Below, one piece after another: positions 6,351 through 11,332 of a stretch of 11,332 bases of DNA (positions are counted from its first letter, which is position 1; each line of letters starts with the position of its first letter). The translations under genes were made by a program, and so were the position numbers. Below the pieces are notes generated by a model. That model saw nothing but the letters and a program-made list of their open reading frames with translations. It was not told the DNA's origin and did no database searches. The stretch is from CAYHPY01 sp964358485. Its GTDB lineage: Bacteria > Elusimicrobiota > Elusimicrobia > UBA1565 > UBA9628. The stretch is taken from positions 1 through 11,332 of the forward strand of contig CAYHPY010000114.1 in the NCBI GenBank assembly GCA_964358485.1. Direction: 5' to 3'.

Positions 6351-8201
6351 TCAGGGATTGAGCAGATCGTCGAGAATCTCGGCGTCCTCGGCGGGGGCCT
6401 CGGCGGGAGTCTTTTTCGCGGCGGCTTTGGGGGCCCGCGCGGGGGCAGCGGGCTCCGAGTCGGCCGGTTCGAGCTTGGGCACCCCGGGAAGAAGCAGATC
6501 GTCCAGGGAGGGTTCCTTTTCAGGAGCCTTGGCTTTGGCGCGGGATTTTCGCTGTTTTGGGGCCGGCGCCGGAGGCTCACCCGCCTTCGGGGACTCGGCT
6601 TGCGGAGCGGGTTCGACGGCGGGGGGTTCCTCTCCCCCCGTCAATTCGCCGAAAAGTTCCGCGCCCTCGGCCTCGACGGTCTTGGGCTTGACGGCCACTT
6701 TTTTCTTGGGGGCCGCGGGTTTGGGCAGGGCGAGCAGTTCGACGGCCGCCGCGTTTTTCCCCTTGAGGGTCTTGGCCCCCAGGTCCACCTCGAACTCGAT
6801 CGGCCGGGGATTGGGATTTTTTTCCGATTTCGAGGGATAGAAATTGACTTGATAGAGGCCGTCCCGAATCTTCTCCGCCATCCAGGGCGAGAGGCCTCCT
6901 TGCTGGGGCATCGGCCCTTCCAGCGCGGAAGATACGGTCCCGCCCGCGCCCGCCGGCCATTGGCGCAGGAAATCGATCGCTCCGGCCTTGACCTGCTCCT
7001 CGAGCTGTTCCGGGGTGGGCCCCGCGGGCTCCGGCGGGGGCGGCGGCGGAAGGGGAGTCTGGTCCATGGGCACCGGAGGAACTTTCTCTTCCGGGGCTTT
7101 GGCCGGTTTTCCCAAAAAAACGTAAGCGCCTCCGACGAGCAAGGCGGCGGCCGCAACCACGGCCAGGATCAGCTTTCCTTTTCCCTTGGGCGGCTGGGCA
7201 GGAGATTGGGTCGTGGCGCCGGGCGCGGACGCGGGAGACGGCGGCGGGGGCGCCGAGGGGGAGAGGGCCGGCGACGGGGGCGGCGGCAGAACCGGGGTCG
7301 CGCTCATGGCGGGCAAAACGTTTTCCAGGGAGGCTGTGATGGGAGGCAGGCCTCCAATCTCCGGCGGCTTGGCGACGGGCGGGGGCGGCGCCCCCATCCC
7401 CAATCCCCCCATGCCCGGGCCGCCGGGCAGTCCCGGGGATTTCGGGGGTTCGGCGGCGGGCTTGGAAAGGGGCGACGGACCGCGCTTTTCCAGCTCCTTG
7501 ACCTCGTCCTTGAGCTTTTCGAGACTATGGACTTCTTCCTTAAGCTTGCCGAGGTCGCGGACTTCGTCGCGGAGCTTCTCGAAGCCCCGAAGCTCTTCCT
7601 TAAGCTTGTCGATCTCCTGCACCCCGATTTTGAGCGATTCAATGGAGCCGCTGAGCTCATGGAGGGACTTGCCCTGGGTTTCGACGGTGGATTCCACGCC
7701 CTTCTCGGCCGCGACGGCCTTCTCCAAATTTTCGTTGAGACCGGCCTGCACGGAGGCGATTTTGGCTTCGAGGGCTTCCAGTTGCGATTTGAGCTCGCGG
7801 GAAACGGCCGTCTTGGATTCCAGGTCCACGTGCATCCCGGAGATCTCGGTGTCCTTGAGCCGCAATTCGCTTTGGAGCAGGGTGACGGTGTGCTCCAGCA
7901 TCGAAACTTTTTCCTGAATGCTGCCGAGGGCGGCCAAGTCCCGCAGGGTGGGCTCCGGCGGCAGGGAGCCGAAAGGGCTTCCCCCCGCCCGGCCCTTTCC
8001 CGCGACGCTGAGCTGGGAGGATTTAATGAGGGTCAAAGACAGCTCGGGCAGCAGGCCCGCCCGCTGCCAGTCCCCCATGCTGGTGCCCTTGCGCCCCTCG
8101 GGACAAACCAAAGATTCCGCCGAGAAGGACGGAAGCTGGGAAAGCTCGTCGGGGTCGTAGGGCCCGTTAACCTGGTTGTTCTGGAATAGCCAGTATCTCA
8201 A
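6351..8201 (-). CDS. GYF-domain, coiled-coil, proline-rich single-pass membrane protein
   Basis: The 616-residue product starts with a GYF_2/DUF4339-type domain (1-54: RYWLF, NGPYDPDEL, GDWQRAGLLPEL). GYF domains in eukaryotes bind proline-rich peptides. Then come a long coiled coil (about 94-240) ending in four ten-residue repeats, a Pro/Gly-rich linker (242-338), a basic GKGK before one membrane span (344-363), a poly-Pro stretch (385-390), a small folded region (396-490) and an Ala/Pro/Lys-rich tail. The positive-inside rule puts the GYF and coiled-coil part in the cytoplasm and the rest outside. The frame is open for 128 more codons upstream, but those cross both tRNA genes antisense. I chose the TTG at 8201 because the GYF domain begins at the next residue. 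A GGAGG lies 16 nt before it, which is far, so the exact start is uncertain. It is the likely first gene of the minus-strand operon. Confidence 0.82.
   Translation of the reverse strand: MRYWLFQNNQVNGPYDPDELSQLPSFSAESLVCPEGRKGTSMGDWQRAGLLPELSLTLIKSSQLSVAGKGRAGGSPFGSLPPEPTLRDLAALGSIQEKVSMLEHTVTLLQSELRLKDTEISGMHVDLESKTAVSRELKSQLEALEAKIASVQAGLNENLEKAVAAEKGVESTVETQGKSLHELSGSIESLKIGVQEIDKLKEELRGFEKLRDEVRDLGKLKEEVHSLEKLKDEVKELEKRGPSPLSKPAAEPPKSPGLPGGPGMGGLGMGAPPPPVAKPPEIGGLPPITASLENVLPAMSATPVLPPPPSPALSPSAPPPPSPASAPGATTQSPAQPPKGKGKLILAVVAAAALLVGGAYVFLGKPAKAPEEKVPPVPMDQTPLPPPPPPEPAGPTPEQLEEQVKAGAIDFLRQWPAGAGGTVSSALEGPMPQQGGLSPWMAEKIRDGLYQVNFYPSKSEKNPNPRPIEFEVDLGAKTLKGKNAAAVELLALPKPAAPKKKVAVKPKTVEAEGAELFGELTGGEEPPAVEPAPQAESPKAGEPPAPAPKQRKSRAKAKAPEKEPSLDDLLLPGVPKLEPADSEPAAPARAPKAAAKKTPAEAPAEDAEILDDLLNP
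7488..7607 (-). repeat. Four tandem 30-bp units encoding a ten-residue coiled-coil repeat
   Basis: Within the GYF-domain gene, residues 199-238 are four consecutive ten-residue units: KLKEELRGFE, KLRDEVRDLG, KLKEEVHSLE, KLKDEVKELE. Each is one imperfect 30-bp DNA unit beginning AAGCTT or AAGCTC, which suggests tandem duplication. Ten residues is neither a heptad nor the hendecad of typical coiled coils. Confidence 0.85.
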
Positions 8202-8227
8202 GGTGTCGCTCTTGGTGCCTCCGCGAA

Positions 8228-8255
8228 AGTATAACAGGGGGGGTGGGAAAATCAA
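8228..8255 (-). promoter_or_regulatory. Probable sigma-70-type promoter of the minus-strand operon
   Basis: Reading the minus strand, TTGATT (8255-8250) and TATACT (8233-8228) are separated by 16 nt. Both hexamers are close to the sigma-70 consensus. The spacer, TTCCCACCCCCCCTGT, contains a run of seven C. Transcription would start near 8221-8222, on or next to the GGAGG at 8218-8222, giving a very short leader of about 20 nt before the TTG start. Confidence 0.6.
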
Positions 8256-8278
8256 TGACGGATTTGTTACAATACTCC

Positions 8279-8302
8279 TCCGCCAAGCGCAAGCTTGGCG
8301 GA
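8279..8302. repeat. Perfect 10-bp inverted repeat with GCAA loop
   Basis: TCCGCCAAGC and GCTTGGCGGA flank the loop GCAA (a GNRA tetraloop if transcribed). The element sits between the two divergent promoters and upstream of both -35 boxes. No clean T-run follows on either strand, so a terminator role is doubtful. A dispersed palindromic repeat or a shared operator is possible. Confidence 0.75.
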
Positions 8303-8337
8303 ACTTTGCTTTCGTTTTGTTCTTTATATAACGGCAT

Positions 8338-8366
8338 TTGACGACGGAAATACGGCAAAAAACAAT
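8338..8366 (+). promoter_or_regulatory. Probable sigma-70-type promoter of the tRNA-Lys/tRNA-Leu unit
   Basis: TTGACG (8338-8343) is one base from the -35 consensus, and AACAAT (8361-8366) follows after 17 nt. The predicted start is near 8373, so the leader before tRNA-Lys would be about 30 nt. AT-rich sequence (8305-8332) upstream could act as an UP-like element. A weaker alternative is TATAAC at 8327-8332. Confidence 0.55.
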
Positions 8367-8371
8367 CGACT

Positions 8372-8398
8372 GCGCTCGAAGGCTTGGCCTTCGAGCGC
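8372..8398 (+). repeat. Perfect 12-bp inverted repeat in the tRNA-Lys leader
   Basis: GCGCTCGAAGGC pairs exactly with GCCTTCGAGCGC across the 3-nt loop TTG (or 11 bp with a 5-nt loop). It begins at the predicted transcription start and ends 4 nt before the first base of tRNA-Lys. As RNA it would fill nearly the whole 5' leader with one hairpin next to the RNase P cleavage site. As DNA it could be an operator at +1. Confidence 0.8.
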
Positions 8399-8402
8399 TC
8401 CA

Positions 8403-8475
8403 GGACCGATAGCTCAACTGGCGGAGCAGGCGCCTCTTAAGCGCAAGGATGTGGGTTCGACCCCCACTCGGTCCA
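8403..8475 (+). tRNA. tRNA-Lys (anticodon CTT)
   Basis: The cloverleaf is complete: acceptor GGACCGA/TCGGTCC, D stem GCTC/GAGC, anticodon loop CTCTTAA (8434-8440) with CTT at 8436-8438, T arm GTGGG-TTCGACC-CCCAC, discriminator A at 8475. The base 27-43 position is a G-A mismatch, leaving four strong pairs in the anticodon stem. The 3' CCA is not encoded, so it must be added by CCA-adding nucleotidyltransferase. It decodes AAG. Confidence 0.96.
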
Positions 8476-8502
8476 CTCCTTTTTCCGGGCTTTGCGCGGA
8501 TC

Positions 8503-8584
8503 GGGCAGGTGGCGGAATCGGCAGACGCGCACGGCTTAGGACCGTGTGCCGCAAGGCTTGGGGGTTCAAGTCCCCCCCTGCCCA
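8503..8584 (+). tRNA. tRNA-Leu (anticodon TAG)
   Basis: This is a class II tRNA of 82 nt: acceptor GGGCAGG/CCTGCCC, D arm starting GCGGAATCGGCAG, anticodon stem CACGG/CCGTG with loop CTTAGGA (8535-8541) and TAG at 8537-8539, a long variable arm (TGCCGCAAGGCTT) and T arm GGGGG-TTCAAGT-CCCCC. The discriminator is A and CCA is not encoded. It lies 27 nt after tRNA-Lys, probably in the same transcript. It decodes CUA and, by wobble, other CUN codons. Confidence 0.96.
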
Positions 8585-8588
8585 ACTC

Positions 8589-8635
8589 CCCGCCAAGGAT
8601 GTTCCTAGGCGGGCATTAATTTCGTTTTCTCTTTT
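8589..8635 (+). terminator. Probable intrinsic terminator after the tRNA pair
   Basis: CCCGCC (8589-8594) pairs with GGCGGG (8608-8613). Inside, after an A-A mismatch, AGGA (8596-8599) pairs with TCCT (8603-8606) around loop TGT. A T-rich tract (8616-8635) follows, but it is interrupted, so termination may be partial and tig may receive read-through. I see no convincing separate promoter for tig in 8614-8709; TATAGT at 8635-8640 has no good -35. Confidence 0.55.
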
Positions 8636-8709
8636 ATAGTTTTGTTCCCGTTATTCCGTTCCCGAAATTTTTTAAATTCGTTAAAAACAATTCCGGACAC
8701 AGAGATAAA

Positions 8710-9963
8710 ATGAAAACCACCGCCGCCCCCGCCCAAAAACCCCAATTCAAGAAACTTAAGGAAGAGGGCTGCTCCGTGACCTTCTCCGTGGAGGTCCCCG
8801 CCTCCGCGGTGGAAGCCGAGACCCACACCCACCTCCTGCGCATCCAGCAACGGGCGCAGATCCCCGGTTTTAGGCAAGGCAAGGCCCCCATCGACCTCAT
8901 CCGCAAGAAGTTCGAAGGCCACGCCAAGGAAGAGGTCCTGGACGCGGTGCTTCAGCGGGTGGTGCCGGAGGGCATGCGCGAGCTCGGCATCGAGCCCGTG
9001 GCCTCGCCCTCGGTCAGCGAGCTTTCCATGGACCCCGGCCAGCCCCTGCGCTTCAAGGTCCTCGCCGAGATCGCCCCCAAGGTGACCCCGAAGGATTACC
9101 TGAAGCTGCCGGTCAAGGCCAAGAGCTTTTCCCCCACCGAGGCCGACTTGTCCAAGCGCATGGACGACCTGCGCGACGGCAACGCCCGGCTGGAGGCCGC
9201 GTCCGAAGACTCGGTGGGCGCCGCCCATTACGCAGTGATCGATTTCGTCGGCGAGGGCCAGTTGAAGGGGGAGGGCGAACTGGTGGACATGTCCTCCGAC
9301 CAGACCATCGAGGGTCTGACGGCCGGTTTGGCGGGCATGGCCCGGGGCCAATCCAAGGAGATTCCGGTCAAGATCGACGGCAAGCCGGTCACTCTGAAGG
9401 TGACCGTTCGCGAGATCAAGAAAAAAGTGGTTCCCCCGCTCGACGAAGAGTTCGCCAAGGACATGGGCTTTCCGAGCGTGGAGGAGTTCAAGGCCAAGCT
9501 CAAGGAGATCATGGAAAAGGAAGGCCAGGCCCAGTCCGACCGGGAAACGACCCGCCAGCTACACGACGGCCTGCTCAAGGCCAATAAGTTCGCGGTCCCC
9601 CAATCCGTGGTCGACTCCCAGCTCGAGCATTCCATGGAGCGCCTGCGCCGCCAGGCCCTGGGCGACCGCCCGTGGCCCGCGGATGAGCGGGAGGCCGTCC
9701 GCCAGAAGCTGCGCCCCGAGGTGGAGAACGAGCTGAGGGTCTCCTACATTCTGGCGGCGATCGCCGAAAAGGAAGGAGTCGCGGTCAAGGACGAGGATCT
9801 CAAGGCCGAGCTGGAGCGCAACCTCAACGGCGCGCGAAGCGACGAGGAGCGCGAGCAGATCCGCCGCTTTTTCGAGGGCCGGCGGGAATCCATCTCCGCG
9901 ATGATCCGGGAGCGCAAAGCCTTGGCCTTGGTCCGGGAGAAGGCGTCCGTCAAGGACGCTTGA
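8710..9963 (+). CDS. tig: Trigger factor chaperone
   Basis: Trigger factor is the ribosome-associated chaperone that meets nascent chains at the exit tunnel. The 417 residues (usual about 430-450) contain the ribosome-docking signature GFRQGKAP at 53-60 in the N-terminal domain. A reduced FKBP-type domain spans about 170-238, followed by PPLDEEFAKDMG (242-253) and the helical C-terminal substrate cradle with VDSQLEHSMERL (301-312). The FKBP region lacks the usual DGExFxGG segment, the PGFE motif (IEGL here) and the FPxxY loop, so prolyl-isomerase activity is probably lost while chaperone function is kept. The Shine-Dalgarno is weak (AGAG at 8701-8704). clpP follows 32 nt after the stop, and tig heads the classic proteostasis cluster. 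Family assignment is certain. Confidence 0.97.
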   Translation: MKTTAAPAQKPQFKKLKEEGCSVTFSVEVPASAVEAETHTHLLRIQQRAQIPGFRQGKAPIDLIRKKFEGHAKEEVLDAVLQRVVPEGMRELGIEPVASPSVSELSMDPGQPLRFKVLAEIAPKVTPKDYLKLPVKAKSFSPTEADLSKRMDDLRDGNARLEAASEDSVGAAHYAVIDFVGEGQLKGEGELVDMSSDQTIEGLTAGLAGMARGQSKEIPVKIDGKPVTLKVTVREIKKKVVPPLDEEFAKDMGFPSVEEFKAKLKEIMEKEGQAQSDRETTRQLHDGLLKANKFAVPQSVVDSQLEHSMERLRRQALGDRPWPADEREAVRQKLRPEVENELRVSYILAAIAEKEGVAVKDEDLKAELERNLNGARSDEEREQIRRFFEGRRESISAMIRERKALALVREKASVKDA

Positions 9964-9995
9964 AGACCGGCGGCCAATTAGCTATATAGAACGAC

Positions 9996-10595
9996 ATGAT
10001 CATCCCTCAGATTCTCGAAAAATGGTCGCAGGGCTCGGCGGTCGGCTACGACATCTTCTCCCGCCTTCTTAAGGAAAGGATCGTCTTCGCCGGAGGCTCC
10101 GAGGGGGCCGTGACGACCGATTCGGCCAACCTGATCATCTCCCAGCTCCTCTACCTGGACGCCGAGGACAATGAGAAAGACATCCACCTCTACATCAATT
10201 CCCCCGGCGGCATGGTGTCGGCGGGGCTGGCGGTCTACGACACGATGCAGTACATCAAGGCTCCCATCTCCACCATGTGCATGGGCATGGCCATGTCCTT
10301 CGGAGCGGTCCTGCTGGCGGCCGGGGCCCCCGGACGGCGCTACATCCTCCCCAGCGCCCGGGTCATGATCCACCAACCGCTCATCCGGGGCGGACTCTCC
10401 GGGCAGGCCACCGACATCGCCATCGAGGCCAAGGAAATGCAGAACATGAAGGACAAGCTCGGGCGGATCATGGCCATCCACACCGGACAGACGGAGGCCA
10501 AGCTTCGCGCCGACATGGAGCGCAACCACTACTTGTCGGCCGAAGAGGCGAAAGCCTACGGCATCGTCGACGTGGTCCTGCCGGCCTCCAAATAA
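9996..10595 (+). CDS. clpP: ATP-dependent Clp protease proteolytic subunit, Asp-to-Asn triad
   Basis: ClpP is the serine-peptidase core of the Clp protease, a tetradecamer fed by ClpX, ClpA or ClpC unfoldases. The 199 residues match full mature length with no propeptide. The catalytic serine is S101 in GMAMSFGA (usual GQAASMGA) and the histidine is H126 in VMIHQPL. The third triad residue, normally the second Asp of DTERD, is N177 in DMERNHYL (codon AAC). Listeria monocytogenes ClpP1 has the same Asp-to-Asn change, so activity may be low or may depend on a partner. Other hallmarks (YDIFSRLLKERI, YINSPGG, GQATDI, SAEEAKAYGIVD) are intact. There is no strong ribosome-binding site in the 32-nt gap after tig. 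The stop TAA overlaps the lon ATG (TAATG). clpX, often next, is absent here. Confidence 0.97.
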   Translation: MIIPQILEKWSQGSAVGYDIFSRLLKERIVFAGGSEGAVTTDSANLIISQLLYLDAEDNEKDIHLYINSPGGMVSAGLAVYDTMQYIKAPISTMCMGMAMSFGAVLLAAGAPGRRYILPSARVMIHQPLIRGGLSGQATDIAIEAKEMQNMKDKLGRIMAIHTGQTEAKLRADMERNHYLSAEEAKAYGIVDVVLPASK

Positions 10596-11332
10596 TGCCT
10601 CCCCGCGCGGAAATTCCCGGCCCCGCCCGTTTGCCGCTTCTGGCGGTCCGCGACGTCGTGGTTTTTCCCCACATGGTCCTTCCCCTTTCCGTGGGGCGGG
10701 CAAAATCGGTCAAGGCCCTGGAGGCCGCCATGCGCCAGGAAAAGCTCCTGTGCGTGGTGGCCCAGAAGCAGAGCCAGCTCGAGGACCCTCAGCCCGGGGA
10801 TTTGTTCACCACCGGGGTCCTGGCCGAGGTCATGCAGTTTTTAAAGATGCCCGACGGGACCCTCAAGGTCTTCCTCCAGGGCCTGTCCCGCCTGCGGACC
10901 AAGACCGTGGAGTTTTCCTCCGACAAGGGCTATTGGGAGGCCAATCTCGAGTACGTCGAAAAGCCCGTCCCGGCCGATCCCGAGCTCAAGGCGCTCATGC
11001 GCCACGCCGTGGAGGTCTGCGAGGAGCATTCCAAGCTGGCCCGCCGCGGCAACGGCGAAGCCTTGGCGGGCCTCTCCCAGATCGAGGATCCTTCAAGATT
11101 GGCCGACGTGATCGCGGCCAACGCGATCGTCAAAACCCACGAGCGCCAGGAACTGCTGGAAACGCTCCCCGTCCGGGAACGCCTGGACAAGCTCATTTCC
11201 CTGTTGCGCGGCGAGATCGAGATCCTCAACATCGAGAGAAAAATCCACACCCGCGTTCGCTCCCAGATCGAAAAGAGCCAGAAGGAATACTACCTGACGG
11301 AGCAGATGAAGGCCATCCAGAAGGAGCTCCGC
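10595..11332 (+). CDS. lon: Lon protease, N-terminal part, cut by window edge
   Basis: Lon is a cytoplasmic AAA+ serine protease that degrades misfolded and regulatory proteins. The 246 visible residues cover the LAN substrate-binding domain: PARLPLLAVRDVVVFPHMVLP (first half about 10-29), VGRAKSVKALEAAM, DLFTTGVLAEVMQF and QGLSRLR. They continue into the helical region IHTRVRSQIEKSQ then EYYLTEQMKAIQKELR, a hallmark just before the ATPase domain. The Walker motifs and Ser-Lys catalytic pair lie outside the window. The ATG shares its A with the clpP stop (TAATG, 10593-10597), so translation is coupled. The frame stays open to the edge. The short leader before LPLL is normal for the family. 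Confidence 0.96.
   Translation, partial: MPPRAEIPGPARLPLLAVRDVVVFPHMVLPLSVGRAKSVKALEAAMRQEKLLCVVAQKQSQLEDPQPGDLFTTGVLAEVMQFLKMPDGTLKVFLQGLSRLRTKTVEFSSDKGYWEANLEYVEKPVPADPELKALMRHAVEVCEEHSKLARRGNGEALAGLSQIEDPSRLADVIAANAIVKTHERQELLETLPVRERLDKLISLLRGEIEILNIERKIHTRVRSQIEKSQKEYYLTEQMKAIQKELR

Noticed and set aside
5937..8189. 750-codon open frame on the plus strand opposite the GYF-domain gene
   Set aside because: It is in exact antisense codon register with the real gene. It stays open because the gene uses almost no TTA, CTA or TCA codons. The translation is Gly/Arg-rich without recognisable motifs.
8202..8585. N-terminal extension of the GYF-domain gene by 128 codons
   Set aside because: This part is the antisense of tRNA-Leu, tRNA-Lys and the promoter region. 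The GYF domain starts right at the downstream TTG.
8295..8639. Plus-strand 114-residue open frame across the tRNA genes
   Set aside because: Strings such as VGSTPTRS and GGIGRRARLRTV are the known translation of tRNA sequences and not a protein.
8605..9351. 248-codon minus-strand open frame opposite tig
   Set aside because: Antisense of the conserved trigger factor gene, with no protein-family features.

Overview
The window is GC-rich bacterial chromosome, densely coded and almost without intergenic space. It has two divergent blocks facing away from a short regulatory and tRNA region at about 8.2-8.7 kb. The tRNA pair followed by trigger factor, ClpP and Lon is a common bacterial core arrangement. 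I see no transposase, integrase, phage gene or CRISPR array. Taxonomy cannot be fixed from this content. Avoidance of TTA, CTA and TCA codons shows strong GC-biased codon use. A poorly sampled phylum such as Elusimicrobiota or a similar lineage is a guess only.

Left block (minus strand, read from 8201 down to 1): a GYF-domain single-pass membrane protein with a coiled coil and proline-rich linkers; a 169-residue helical protein of unknown function; a secreted TPR plus SpoIID-like protein; a GT4 glycosyltransferase; a sodium:dicarboxylate-type symporter; and, after an 87-nt gap, an isocitrate dehydrogenase cut by the window edge. From the 169-residue gene to the symporter each stop overlaps the next start by 4 nt (GTGA, ATGA, ATGA), so these four genes are very probably one translationally coupled operon. 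A good promoter (TTGATT-16-TATACT) lies just upstream of the GYF gene. The first genes look like envelope or peptidoglycan functions. The last two are carbon metabolism: dicarboxylate uptake and a TCA-cycle enzyme.

Centre (8202-8709): two back-to-back promoters, two perfect palindromes, tRNA-Lys(CTT), tRNA-Leu(TAG) and a probable terminator.

Right block (plus strand): tig, clpP and the start of lon, the protein quality-control cluster. There is no clpX between clpP and lon, where it often sits.

The most unusual points are deviations inside familiar families. The isocitrate dehydrogenase carries a four-cysteine, zinc-ribbon-like insert of about 33 residues next to the active-site serine loop. 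The SpoIID-like protein has alanine at the catalytic glutamate. ClpP has asparagine at the catalytic aspartate. Trigger factor has a shrunken FKBP domain. The GYF protein carries both a putative proline-binding domain and proline-rich tracts, and a four-fold ten-residue coiled-coil repeat. I did not find a clear defence or mobile system.
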